64,000 nt of DNA from assembly GCF_009765215.1 (NCBI RefSeq), contig NZ_VLNV01000005.1:124001-188000 (forward strand), read 5' to 3'. How positions within the stretch are numbered: the first letter of the stretch is position 1; each line of letters starts with the position of its first letter. The stretch is from Lysobacter prati. Its GTDB lineage: Bacteria > Pseudomonadota > Gammaproteobacteria > Xanthomonadales > Xanthomonadaceae. Positions 54,215 through 62,588 of this stretch are shown one piece after another. The notes below the pieces were generated by a model. It did no database searches. It saw only the letters and a program-made list of their open reading frames with translations, and was not told the origin of the DNA. Position numbers and translations under genes: made by a program.

Positions 54215-54670
54215 ATGATTGCCACGCCCGACTACCGTGCACTGCTCGCAACCGCCGTCGCCGAGGCCCGCCAGGGTCTTTCCGAGGGCGGCATCCCGAT
54301 CGGCGCGGCGCTCTACCACCGCGATGGCAACCTGCTGGGTTGCGGCCACAACCGCCGCATCCAGGAAGGCGATCCGTCGGTGCACGGCGAGACCGACGCC
54401 TTCCGCAAGGCCGGCCGCCAGCGCCGCTATCGCGACACCATCATGGTCACCACCCTGGCCCCGTGCTGGTACTGCAGCGGGCTGGTGCGGCAGTTCAACA
54501 TCGGCACGGTGGTGGTCGGCGAATCGGTCAACTTCCGCGGCGGCATCGACTGGCTGCGCGAGAACGGCGTCGAGGTGATCGACCTCAACGACGGTGAATG
54601 CATCGACATGCTGGGCGACTACATCGCGGCGCATCCGGACGTGTGGAACGAGGACATCGGCGAGGATTGA
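54215..54670 (+). CDS. cytosine deaminase of the fungal (Fcy1) type
   Basis: 151 residues. The zinc site is His57-Gly-Glu59 (VHGETD) and Cys84/Cys87 (APCWYCSG). The protein resembles yeast Fcy1 along its full length: EGGIPIGAALYHRDGNLLGCGHN near the start, VVGESVNFRGG in the middle and the very similar end HPDVWNEDIGE. Bacterial CodA is unrelated, so this is the fungal-type enzyme, converting cytosine to uracil for salvage. A role on another nucleobase remains possible. A 27-bp gap follows the GNAT gene. Confidence 0.87.
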   Translation: MIATPDYRALLATAVAEARQGLSEGGIPIGAALYHRDGNLLGCGHNRRIQEGDPSVHGETDAFRKAGRQRRYRDTIMVTTLAPCWYCSGLVRQFNIGTVVVGESVNFRGGIDWLRENGVEVIDLNDGECIDMLGDYIAAHPDVWNEDIGED

Positions 54671-54785
54671 AGGGCGGCTTCAACGGTTGCCGCGGTCGCG
54701 GCATCCAACCCCGGTGCGCAGATGAACGAGACCTTCGTGACTTCCGCCTGATGCCCCCACCGCCGCCGTCGCGCAGGATGCCCGT

Positions 54786-55502
54786 ATGCCCGCCCATGAG
54801 TACGAGACCCGCCACGACGCCGGGGACACGCTGCGCACGCACCGCCACGACGGCGCCTATGCGGCGCTGGTGCTTGACGGCAGCTACGTGGAAGCCAGCG
54901 CCGACGGCCCGGTCGAATGCACCCCGGGCACGCTGGTACTGCATCCGCGCTGGCACGCCCACGGCAACCGCTTCGGCCGCAACGGCGCCAAGGTGATCAA
55001 CCTCGCGCTGGGCGAGCACTTTCCCGTCGGCGCCGGCGGCCTGGCATTGCGGGTGCTGCGCGTGGCGGACCTCGGCGATGCCAGCGCGGTGTTCGCGCGC
55101 GCGCATCATCATCTCGATGACCTGCTGCGGGCCTGCGCACGCGCAGACGCCCCTGCCCTGCACGACTGGCAGCCGGCATTCCTGCACGAGCTGCAGCACG
55201 GCGATCTGCCGGTGTCGGTGCTGGCGCGCCGCGCCGGGGTTTCCCTCGCCCATGCCTCGCGCAGCTTCCTGCGCTCGCACGGCATGCCGCCGCAGCTGCT
55301 GCGGCGCGAATTGCGTTGCCGCCAGGCCCTGGCGATGCTCGGCGGCGATACGGCCCTGGCCGAGGTCGCCGCGGCCGCCGGCTTCAGCGACCAGAGCCAC
55401 CTGAACCGTACGCTGCGGCTGGCCACCGGTGCGACCCCGACGCAATTGCGGCGGCAGATCAAATGCGTTCAAGACCGGTCGGCCGCCCTTCGACTGCAAT
55501 AG
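54786..55502 (+). CDS. AraC-family transcriptional regulator
   Basis: 238 residues. An N-terminal cupin-like sensor (about 1-90; THRHDGAYAALVLDGSYVE, LHPRWHAHGNRF) is followed by two helix-turn-helix units (about 135-225; SVLARRAGVSLAHASRSFLRSHG and LAEVAAAAGFSDQSHLNRTLR). It ends with TPTQLRRQIKCVQDRSAALR. The target is not evident; the next gene downstream is the exported protein at 55547. Confidence 0.88.
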   Translation: MPAHEYETRHDAGDTLRTHRHDGAYAALVLDGSYVEASADGPVECTPGTLVLHPRWHAHGNRFGRNGAKVINLALGEHFPVGAGGLALRVLRVADLGDASAVFARAHHHLDDLLRACARADAPALHDWQPAFLHELQHGDLPVSVLARRAGVSLAHASRSFLRSHGMPPQLLRRELRCRQALAMLGGDTALAEVAAAAGFSDQSHLNRTLRLATGATPTQLRRQIKCVQDRSAALRLQ

Positions 55503-55546
55503 GGGCGAAGGCGGCACCCCGACCGCCACCCCCGAATGGAATCCCG

Positions 55547-56614
55547 ATGAAGTCCAAGGCCACCCTGATCCTTTTTTCTGCCCTTCTGTGCGCGGCCTTT
55601 GCCGCGATCGCAGGGGAAGAACCGACCAGCAGCAAGACCGCGATCGCCGCGATCGCCGAGTCCACCAGCGCCATCCTGCAGGGCGACAGCGCCCGCGCCC
55701 TGGCGGCACTGGAAGCGACCCCGGCAACCGAATTCCTTGGCAAGGACGCGGACTACCGCGCCTGCATGCTCGAGCGTTACCACGCCAGCAAGCCGGTGCT
55801 GACCGCGTCCAGGATCGACGACAAGTTCCTTCGCGGCGTACTCGACGACTACCAGGACTACTGGTGGCGCTCGATGGCGGCACCGGCACAGCGCGACACG
55901 CAGGAAGCAGCGCTGCTGGCGAAGCTGCACAAGCGCCTGGGCGCGAGCGCGGTCAAGGCGACCAGCATGGACGAGATCGAACCGGTTCTGCAGACCCAAC
56001 TGGAACAGCACGGCTACCACGCCCAGCTCGGCCGCACCCCACCGCTTCGCGAGCTGATGGTGTGGCACAAGCAGGACACGCGCATGTTCGATGTGCAGTT
56101 GCCGGACGGCCCGTACACGGTCCGCGTCGAACTGCTGGACGATTTCGTCAGCCGTGGCTGGACCGCATACGGCCGCTGCGAGCGTGGCTCGGCCGGCGGC
56201 TGGGCGACCGACAAGGCCTTGTTCGCGGTCGTGCCCAGCTACACCGAAGGCCTCGACAGCGAGGCGTTCCGGGTCGTGTTCCTCGGCCATGAAACGCAGC
56301 ACTTCGCCGATCAGAATGCGTTTCCGGGTCTGGCGCCGTGGGAGCTGGAGTACCGGGCCAAGCTGGTCGAGCTGGCGCAGGGCCGTGAAGTCAGCGCCAA
56401 GCGCCTGGGCTACATGATCACCGCGCAGAGCGACGACATGAGCTCGCCGCACACGTATGCCAACAAGCGCGTCGTCGCCGATCTGACCACACGCCTGGGC
56501 AAGTCGCCGGACGCGGTCAGCATCGATGAGCTGCAGGTGGCCGCACGCGACCAGCTGCTGGAGGACACGCGCGAGCGCAAGGCGAAGTCGGCGGGCAGCG
56601 CAAACGCCAAGTAA
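55547..56614 (+). CDS. exported protein of unknown function with HETQH motif
   Basis: 355 residues from ATG 55547, starting a signal peptide (MKSKATLILFSALLCAAFAAIAG). No family was recognised. Residues 30-160 are helical and charged; from about 165 there is a beta-rich part (TRMFDVQLPDGPYTVRVELLDDF). At 246-252 stands FLGHETQHF, an HExxH-type motif (His248, Glu249, His252) with Glu266/Glu268 fourteen to sixteen residues on (WELEYRAKLVELA), compatible with a zinc metallopeptidase-like site. The C-terminus is lysine/alanine-rich. It probably acts in the periplasm or outside the cell. Neighbours suggest nothing more. Confidence 0.7.
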   Translation: MKSKATLILFSALLCAAFAAIAGEEPTSSKTAIAAIAESTSAILQGDSARALAALEATPATEFLGKDADYRACMLERYHASKPVLTASRIDDKFLRGVLDDYQDYWWRSMAAPAQRDTQEAALLAKLHKRLGASAVKATSMDEIEPVLQTQLEQHGYHAQLGRTPPLRELMVWHKQDTRMFDVQLPDGPYTVRVELLDDFVSRGWTAYGRCERGSAGGWATDKALFAVVPSYTEGLDSEAFRVVFLGHETQHFADQNAFPGLAPWELEYRAKLVELAQGREVSAKRLGYMITAQSDDMSSPHTYANKRVVADLTTRLGKSPDAVSIDELQVAARDQLLEDTRERKAKSAGSANAK

Positions 56615-56659
56615 ACACTGCTGTGGCATCGTGGCGGCTCCCCCATGCAGGAGCCGCCC

Positions 56660-57109
56660 ATGTCCGAGCACCGTGCTTCAATCCACTGGCTGCGCAATGA
56701 CGGCCCGTTCGATTACGAAGGTTATTCGCGCGACCACGAGTGGGCGTTTGACGGCGGCCAGCGCATCACCGGTTCAGCCGCACCCGAATACCTGGGCAAC
56801 GTGGCAGGCGTGGATCCCGAGGAAGCCCTGGTCGCCGCGCTGTCGTCGTGCCACATGCTGACGCTGCTGGCGATCGCGGCGAAGAAGGGCTGGGTGGTCG
56901 ATGACTACCAGGACGAGGCGGTCGGCACGCTGGAGAAGAACAGCGAAGGGCGGCTGGCGGTGACGCGGGTGGTGTTGCGGCCGCGCATTGTGTTCGCGGC
57001 GGGCAAGGGGCCGGACGCGGAGGCGCTGGGGAAACTGCATGAGTCGGCGCACCGGAATTGCTTTATTGCGAATTCGGTGCGGACTGAGGTGACGGTGGAG
57101 GCGCGCTGA
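56660..57109 (+). CDS. OsmC-family peroxiredoxin-like protein
   Basis: 149 residues from ATG 56660, with AGGAG before it; an ATG five codons upstream overlaps this site and is less likely. OsmC-family features: ISG-like GSAAPEYLGNVAGVDPEEALVAALSSCHMLTLLAIAA with the redox Cys, and the resolving Cys in HRNCFIANSV. The protein would reduce organic hydroperoxides in the cytoplasm, or is a related OsmC protein of uncertain substrate. Confidence 0.88.
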   Translation: MSEHRASIHWLRNDGPFDYEGYSRDHEWAFDGGQRITGSAAPEYLGNVAGVDPEEALVAALSSCHMLTLLAIAAKKGWVVDDYQDEAVGTLEKNSEGRLAVTRVVLRPRIVFAAGKGPDAEALGKLHESAHRNCFIANSVRTEVTVEAR

Positions 57110-57119
57110 GGCGCGCTTT

Positions 57120-57228
57120 CCCCTCTCCCTGGCTGCTGCGCAGCCTGTCCCTCTCCCACAAGGGGAGAGGGTTGCCAGCTCTTCCTTCTCCCCTTGTGGG
57201 AGAAGGTGCCCGAAGGGCGGAAGAGGGG
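57120..57228. repeat. CCCTCTCCCTGG-type inverted repeats
   Basis: Two hairpin units (CTCTCCC..GGGAGAGGG and CTTCTCCCC..GGGAGAAGG) between the convergent osmC and hslU genes, of the same family as 38064-38204. Confidence 0.6.
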
Positions 57229-57242
57229 TGCGCTCTTCGCTC

Positions 57243-58631
57243 TTAAAGAATGTACCGGCTCAAATCCGGATCCTTCACGAGCTCGCCCAGGTGCGACTCC
57301 ACATACGCGCGATCGATGACGACGGCCTGCCCGCCACGGTCCGGCGCTTCATAGCTCAGCGTATCGAGCAGGCGCTCGAGCACCGTGTGCAGTCGCCGCG
57401 CGCCGATATTCTCCTGGCGCTCGTTCACCTGCGCCGCGATCTCGGCCAGTCGCTCCACCGCGTCGGCGCCAAACTGCACCGCGACGCCTTCGGTCTTGAG
57501 CAGCTCGATGTACTGCGTAACCAGTGCCGCCTTCGGCTCGGTCAGGATGCGGACGAAATCGTCCTTGCTCAGCGCGGTCAGCTCGACGCGGATCGGGAAG
57601 CGGCCCTGCAGCTCCGGGATCAGGTCGCTGGGCTTGGCCAGGTGGAACGCGCCGGAGGCGATGAACAGGATGTGGTCGGTCTTGACCGGGCCGTACTTGG
57701 TGCTCACGGTCGAACCTTCGACCAGCGGCAGCAGGTCGCGCTGCACACCTTCGCGGCTGACGTCACCACCACCGACGTTCTCTCCGCGCTTGGCGACCTT
57801 GTCGATTTCGTCGATGAAGACGATGCCGTGCTGTTCGCAGGCCTCGATCGCGGCTTCGCGGACGTCGTCCTCGTTGACCAGCTTGCCGGCTTCGTCCTCG
57901 GTCAGCTGCGAGCGGGCGGCGCGGATCGCCATCGACTTCTTGTGGGTCTTGGCACCGGCCACCTGCGAGAACATCTGCCGCAGCTGCTGGCCCATCTCCT
58001 CCATGCCAGGCGGAGCCATGATGTCGACGCCGACGTTGACCGCGGTTTCGATCTCGATCTCGCGATCGTCGAGCGCGCCGCTGCGCAGCTGCTTGCGCAG
58101 CTTGGCGCGGGTCTCGTTGTCCTGCGACGAGGGTTCGTCCTTGGCGGCTTCGGCGGCGTTGAATCCGAACACGGTGCTGGTGGCACCGGCACGGCGCGGC
58201 AGCAGCGCATCCAGGATTCGCTCCTCGGCGCGTTCCTCGGCCTGGGTGCGCACCTTCTGCTTGGCCTGTTCGCGGTAGAGCTTGACCGCGGTGTCGGCCA
58301 GGTCGCGGACGATCTGCTCGACGTCCTTGCCGACGTAACCGACCTCGGTGAAGCGCGTGGCTTCGACCTTCACGAACGGCGCATTGGCCAGCGTCGCCAG
58401 GCGACGCGCGATCTCGGTCTTGCCGACGCCGGTGGGGCCGATCATCAGGATGTTCTTCGGCATGACTTCATTGCGCAGGTCGTCGTCGAGCTGCATACGG
58501 CGCCAGCGGTTGCGCAGGGCGATGGCGACCGCGCGTTTGGCCGCGTGCTGGCCGACGATGTGGCGGTCGAGCTCCTGCACGATCTCGCGCGGAGTCATGG
58601 TGGCGTGACTGGTATCTGGCTTGATGGGCAT
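57243..58631 (-). CDS. hslU: ATP-dependent protease ATPase subunit HslU
   Basis: 462 residues. The AAA+ domain has Walker A GPTGVGKT, Walker [10 protein letters not shown] and the sensor segment [13 protein letters not shown] helical I-domain (about 120-240) and the C-terminal end DPDLSRYIL, which activates HslV, are intact. It unfolds proteins for HslV. The start ATG 58631 follows hslV by six bases; an ATG 11 codons on ([17 protein letters not shown]) would match the family start better. Confidence 0.96.
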   Translation of the reverse strand: MPIKPDTSHATMTPREIVQELDRHIVGQHAAKRAVAIALRNRWRRMQLDDDLRNEVMPKNILMIGPTGVGKTEIARRLATLANAPFVKVEATRFTEVGYVGKDVEQIVRDLADTAVKLYREQAKQKVRTQAEERAEERILDALLPRRAGATSTVFGFNAAEAAKDEPSSQDNETRAKLRKQLRSGALDDREIEIETAVNVGVDIMAPPGMEEMGQQLRQMFSQVAGAKTHKKSMAIRAARSQLTEDEAGKLVNEDDVREAAIEACEQHGIVFIDEIDKVAKRGENVGGGDVSREGVQRDLLPLVEGSTVSTKYGPVKTDHILFIASGAFHLAKPSDLIPELQGRFPIRVELTALSKDDFVRILTEPKAALVTQYIELLKTEGVAVQFGADAVERLAEIAAQVNERQENIGARRLHTVLERLLDTLSYEAPDRGGQAVVIDRAYVESHLGELVKDPDLSRYIL

Positions 58632-58637
58632 GGGGGA

Positions 58638-59189
58638 TCAAAGCTCTTCGATGACGACGTTGCGGTTCGTGTAGATGCACACGTCGCCGGCGATGTTGAT
58701 GGCCTCGGTGGCGATGGTGCGGGCGTCGAGCTGGGTGTGTGCGATCAGCGCGCGCGCGGCCGACAGCGCGTACATGCCGCCCGAACCAATCGCGATGATG
58801 CCGTCCTCCGGCTCGATCACGTCGCCGGTGCCGCTGATGATCAGCGAGGTCTCGCGATCGGCCACGGCCAGCAGCGCCTCGAGCTTGCCCAGGCGCCGTT
58901 CGGTGCGCCAATCCTTGGCCAGCTCGACGGCGGCGCGGGTGAGCTGGCCGTGCTTCTCGAGCTTGGCCTCGAACAGTTCGAACAGGGTGAAGGCATCGGC
59001 TGCCGCGCCGGCAAAACCGGCGATCACCTGGCCGTCGCGGCCGAGGCGGCGGACCTTGCGGGCGTTGGCCTTCATCACGGTGTGGCCGAGGGTGACCTGG
59101 CCGTCGCCGGCGACGGCGACGCGGCCGTCACGGCGCACCGAGACGATGGTGGTGGCGTGGAAGACGTTGGGGTTCTGGCTCGGGTCCAT
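58638..59189 (-). CDS. hslV: ATP-dependent protease proteolytic subunit HslV
   Basis: 183 residues. The catalytic N-terminal threonine is in [10 protein letters not shown] (Thr13 of the open frame), so about twelve residues must be removed for activity, more than the single Met in Escherichia coli. Other features are [20 protein letters not shown] and [14 protein letters not shown]. Six-fold rings of HslV form the protease core with HslU. Confidence 0.95.
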   Translation of the reverse strand: MDPSQNPNVFHATTIVSVRRDGRVAVAGDGQVTLGHTVMKANARKVRRLGRDGQVIAGFAGAAADAFTLFELFEAKLEKHGQLTRAAVELAKDWRTERRLGKLEALLAVADRETSLIISGTGDVIEPEDGIIAIGSGGMYALSAARALIAHTQLDARTIATEAINIAGDVCIYTNRNVVIEEL

Positions 59190-59249
59190 GGGGACCTCCG
59201 GGGGGGACCGGAACGAGATGGGGTCGGGCGGGGCGGCTTTTCAAGCCTC

Positions 59250-60179
59250 CTACGGCTTCCGCTTCGCCCGAGGATGCGCCGCGTCATACACCTTCGCCAG
59301 GTGCTGGTAATCCAGGTGCGTATAGATCTGCGTCGTGGCGATGTCCGCATGCCCCAGCAGTTCCTGCACACCGCGCAGGTCGCCGGACGACTCCAGGATG
59401 TGGCTCGCAAACGAATGCCGCAGCAAATGCGGATGCACGCGTTTGAACAATCCCTGACGCTGCGCAAGCTGACGCAACCGCAGCTGCACCGCGCGCGGCG
59501 TGATGGTTCCGCCACCGCGCCCAGGGAACACCGGCGCGTCGTTTGCGGCGCCGGTTGATCCGCGCCATTCCTGCAGCGCGGCACGCGCATGCCTGCCCAC
59601 CGGCACGCTGCGCTGCTTGCTGCCTTTGCCGAGCACATTCACCAGCGCGTCAGCCAGATCGATGTCGCGCCAGTGCAACCCGCACAGCTCCGACAGACGC
59701 AGGCCGGACGAATAAAACAATTCCAGCAGCGCACGATCGCGCAACCCAAGCGGCGCATCGGTCGGCACTTCCACCAGCGCCTTGGCTTCGTCCGGATCGA
59801 GCACCTGCGGCAGCTTTCGCGGCGCCTTTGGCGAGCGGATCGCCGCGGCCGGACTCGCACTCAACCGGCCCTGGCGGACCAGCCAGGCGTAGAAGCTGCG
59901 GCAGGCGGAAAGGCGGCGCTGCAGGCTCTTGGGCGACAGGCCCCGGCGATGCTCGGAGGCGACGAAGGCGCGCACCTGTTCGGCGTGCAGCGCGGTGACG
60001 TCGGCGGACTGCGATCGCGCCCACTGCGCCAGTGCCAGCAGGTCGCGGCGATACGCGTCGAGCGTATGCGCGGACATGCGGCGCTCGACCTGCAGGTGGG
60101 CGAGGTATTGCTCGACGTTCGGGTCGGTCGGCTCAGGGCCGACCGCTTCCTCTTCCCCACTCAGGCGCCTGGCCTTCAT
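59250..60179 (-). CDS. xerC: tyrosine recombinase XerC
   Basis: 309 residues. The SAM-like N-terminal domain (about 20-110) is followed by the catalytic domain with Arg161 (SGLRLSEL), Lys185 (GKGSKQR), His251 and Arg254 (HLLRHSF), His277 (LGHADI) and Tyr286 (QIYTHLD). It resolves chromosome dimers with XerD at dif. An acidic ~18-residue N-terminal extension is present. It lies four bases after the DUF484 gene, in the usual dapF-DUF484-xerC order. Confidence 0.95.
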   Translation of the reverse strand: MKARRLSGEEEAVGPEPTDPNVEQYLAHLQVERRMSAHTLDAYRRDLLALAQWARSQSADVTALHAEQVRAFVASEHRRGLSPKSLQRRLSACRSFYAWLVRQGRLSASPAAAIRSPKAPRKLPQVLDPDEAKALVEVPTDAPLGLRDRALLELFYSSGLRLSELCGLHWRDIDLADALVNVLGKGSKQRSVPVGRHARAALQEWRGSTGAANDAPVFPGRGGGTITPRAVQLRLRQLAQRQGLFKRVHPHLLRHSFASHILESSGDLRGVQELLGHADIATTQIYTHLDYQHLAKVYDAAHPRAKRKP

Positions 60180-60183
60180 CGAC

Positions 60184-60858
60184 TCAGCCGTCGAACCGCT
60201 TAAGCGCCGTCACCAGCGACTCGCCCATCATGCGCAGGAACAGCGTGCCCATGCCGGGGAAGAAACGGTTCGCATCGCGGCTGCCGACCGCGATCATGCC
60301 CACGCCCGGCAGCGGCAGCAGCGCGGTCGACTGCACTTCTTCGGCACGCACGCCATACAGCACTGCGTGCTTCTCCGGTTGCAGGCGGCCGCACAGCGGT
60401 TCGCCATCGCCGAGGCAGTCGCGGAACGGCTGCAGGCGCGCATCGTCCTGCGCAATCACCTGCATCCAGTCGACATCGCCGATGCCTTCGACCGGCTTGA
60501 ACACCACCAGCCGCACCAGGTCGCCGTTGAAATCCTCGGCCAGGCTGGCCGCCATCGCCCGCAGCGTGTCGGCCGGGCTGTCCTGGCGCATCAGCGCCAG
60601 CGTGAGCTGGTGCGTACGCACCGACAGGCGCTCGTTCTCCTGCGCATTGCCGTACAGCTCCTGCAAGCGCCGGGCGAGTTCGCGGTTCTTGTCGCGCAGC
60701 ACTTCCAGCTGGTAGCTGGCCAGCGACGCCGCCGAACCTTCCTCGCGCGGCACCACCAGGGTGACGGCCAGGTCGGGGAATTGCTGCAGGAACCGCGGGT
60801 GCCGGCGCAGCCAGGCCGCGATTTCGTGCGCGCCAAGCTTTTCCTGGGTCTCGTTCAT
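60184..60858 (-). CDS. DUF484 (GAF-like) protein
   Basis: 224 residues from ATG 60858, whose codon overlaps the dapF stop (ATGA); an ATG three codons upstream is less likely. The N-terminal helix has [17 protein letters not shown], typical of DUF484, followed by a coiled coil (about 45-80) and a GAF-like domain. Function is unknown; its place between dapF and xerC is conserved through gammaproteobacteria. Confidence 0.92.
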   Translation of the reverse strand: MNETQEKLGAHEIAAWLRRHPRFLQQFPDLAVTLVVPREEGSAASLASYQLEVLRDKNRELARRLQELYGNAQENERLSVRTHQLTLALMRQDSPADTLRAMAASLAEDFNGDLVRLVVFKPVEGIGDVDWMQVIAQDDARLQPFRDCLGDGEPLCGRLQPEKHAVLYGVRAEEVQSTALLPLPGVGMIAVGSRDANRFFPGMGTLFLRMMGESLVTALKRFDG

Positions 60859-61724
60859 TGGTTCCACTCCCCTTCGAACACGAATGCGGTCGGCCCGGAC
60901 ATCGTCAACGGTACGTCGTCTGCCGGCCAGGAAATCTGCAGGTCGCCACCGGGCAAAGCCACGGTGACGTCACGGTCGACGCGGCCGCGGCGCATCAGCA
61001 CCGCTGCGGCGGCGCAGGCACCGCTGCCACACGCCAGGGTTTCACCGACGCCGCGCTCGTACACGCGCAGGCGGATGCGCTGGCGCGACTGCGCCTGGGC
61101 GAAACCGACGTTGACCGACTCCGGGAACGCAGCGTGCGACTGCAGCACCGGTGCGACGGTCTCCACCGGTGCGGCATCAACGTCCTCGACTTCGACCACC
61201 GCGTGCGGGTTGCCCATCGACACCGCGCCGAAGGTGAACACCGAATCGTTCTGCTCGACAACGTACTCGTCCTGGGCGCCGGCAAAACCGTGCAGCGGGA
61301 TGGCGGCCGGAGCGAAGCGCGGCGTGCCCATGAAGATGCGGTAGCGACCATCGCCGAGCTGCGTCACCGCGTGCGTGCCGACCGGGCTGTCGAGCAGGAA
61401 GTCGCTGGCCAGCGCGCGACCGTCGGCCTGCGCGTCACGCACCAGCCAGGCGGCGATGCAGCGCGCACCATTGCCGCACTGCTGCGACGACGAGCCGTCG
61501 GCATTCCAGATGCGGTAGCGGGCGACGGCGTCGGTGCCCTGGGCATCCTCGACAGTGAGGATCTGGTCGCAGCCGACGCCGACATGGCGATCGGCCAGCG
61601 ACCGGCACAGTTCCGGCGCAGGTGCGGCGACATCGCCACGAAGATCCAGCACGACGAAGTCGTTGCCGGCGCCGTGCATCTTGCTGAACCGTACGGGCTT
61701 GCGCGCGTGCACAGGCTCAGCCAT
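60855..61724 (-). CDS. dapF: diaminopimelate epimerase
   Basis: 289 residues from ATG 61724, overlapping the end of lptM by eight bases. The catalytic cysteines are Cys83 ([10 protein letters not shown]) and Cys232 (TLACGSGAC). It converts LL- to meso-diaminopimelate for lysine and peptidoglycan. The start [22 protein letters not shown] is standard. Confidence 0.97.
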   Translation of the reverse strand: MAEPVHARKPVRFSKMHGAGNDFVVLDLRGDVAAPAPELCRSLADRHVGVGCDQILTVEDAQGTDAVARYRIWNADGSSSQQCGNGARCIAAWLVRDAQADGRALASDFLLDSPVGTHAVTQLGDGRYRIFMGTPRFAPAAIPLHGFAGAQDEYVVEQNDSVFTFGAVSMGNPHAVVEVEDVDAAPVETVAPVLQSHAAFPESVNVGFAQAQSRQRIRLRVYERGVGETLACGSGACAAAAVLMRRGRVDRDVTVALPGGDLQISWPADDVPLTMSGPTAFVFEGEWNQ

Positions 61725-62022
61725 CGGTTTCGTCGGCCTGCTTCGGCACGGGGACCGGTTCGGTGGTGCCCTTCTTCTTGGCGTCGACGTCGTCGGCATC
61801 GGTGGCCGGCACGGTCGTGGCCGGCTCGTCGGTCTTCTGTTCGTCGCTGGTGGGCGCCGGCTCGGTCGGCGGCGTCCTCGGCGGCAGGGTCGACGGGTCG
61901 ACCGGAATCGACTTCGGCGCCAGGATCAGCGGGCCCTTGTTGCCGCAGCCGGCCAGGACCAGCGGCAGCGCGACCAGGGACAGCGCGATGAGGATCTGTC
62001 GTGGGGCGGTAGTTGCGTTCAT
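61717..62022 (-). CDS. lptM: small outer-membrane lipoprotein LptM
   Basis: 101 residues from ATG 62022. Signal with lipobox LAGC (Cys26), immediately followed by GNKGPLIL, the LptM (formerly YifL) motif CGxKGPLY. The rest is a threonine/proline/aspartate-rich tail, longer than in Escherichia coli. LptM helps fold the LptDE lipopolysaccharide translocon. Its neighbour dapF is the usual one. Confidence 0.9.
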   Translation of the reverse strand: MNATTAPRQILIALSLVALPLVLAGCGNKGPLILAPKSIPVDPSTLPPRTPPTEPAPTSDEQKTDEPATTVPATDADDVDAKKKGTTEPVPVPKQADETDG

Positions 62023-62075
62023 GGCCGCAGTGTAGCCCGCTGCGATGAACGATTCGACGTGGCCTTGCGACGCGG

Positions 62076-62504
62076 TCAGCGCGGCGGCCGCGGCGGCTCC
62101 GGCCGTGCCCACAGCCAGACCGCGACCACGGTCATGATCGCGGTCCCGGTTGCCGCCATCCACCAGCGCGGCGCGGTCAGGAACATGATCACCGCGCAGG
62201 CGGACATCATCGACACTGCCAGCCACTTGGCCCGGCGGCTGACCGCACCGTGCGCCTGCCAGTCGCGGATCATCGGCCCGAATTGCCGGTGTGCGAGCAG
62301 CCAGCCGTGCAGCCGCTGCGACCCACGTGCGGCGGCGAAGGCCGACAGCAGCACGAACGGCACGGTCGGCAGCCCGGGGACCACGATTCCGATGATGCCT
62401 AGCCCAAGGCTGGCGTACGCCAGCAGCCACCAGGCCCAGCGCCAGCGGCTGGGCGTTTTTGCCCTTCCCTCGGGGGAAGGTTGCGGTGGGGGCACGCTTG
62501 TCAC
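62076..62504 (-). CDS. ybaN: YbaN/DUF454 family inner-membrane protein
   Basis: 142 residues. The DUF454 core reads LLAYASLGLGIIGIVVPGLPTVPFVLLSAFAAARGS, followed by two C-terminal helices. The first ~16 residues (SVPPPQPSPEGRAK) are translated from a CCTTCCC/GGGAAGG-like repeat and may not belong to the native protein, so a later non-ATG start is possible. Function unknown. Confidence 0.87.
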   Translation of the reverse strand: MTSVPPPQPSPEGRAKTPSRWRWAWWLLAYASLGLGIIGIVVPGLPTVPFVLLSAFAAARGSQRLHGWLLAHRQFGPMIRDWQAHGAVSRRAKWLAVSMMSACAVIMFLTAPRWWMAATGTAIMTVVAVWLWARPEPPRPPR

Positions 62505-62557
62505 GTCTGCTGTCTTGGGCTGCGTGGCAAGGGCGGCGGTGCCGCCCTCACGCCTGA

Positions 62558-62579
62558 CCTCTCCCGCGAGCGGGAGAGG
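62558..62579 (-). repeat. CCTCTCCCGC/GCGGGAGAGG hairpin
   Basis: Near-perfect palindrome ten bases past the S9 peptidase stop, related to the CTCTCCC family at 33.9, 38.1 and 57.1 kb. It may act as terminator. Confidence 0.55.
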
Positions 62580-62588
62580 GGGTCGGCA

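Noticed and set aside
57228-59558. 776-codon plus-strand ORF
   Set aside because: Antisense of hslU, hslV and part of xerC; three well-supported genes lie on the other strand.
59250-60179. Integrase (intI) for the cassette block
   Set aside because: The tyrosine recombinase is XerC in its standard dapF-DUF484-xerC context and lacks the IntI-specific insertion.
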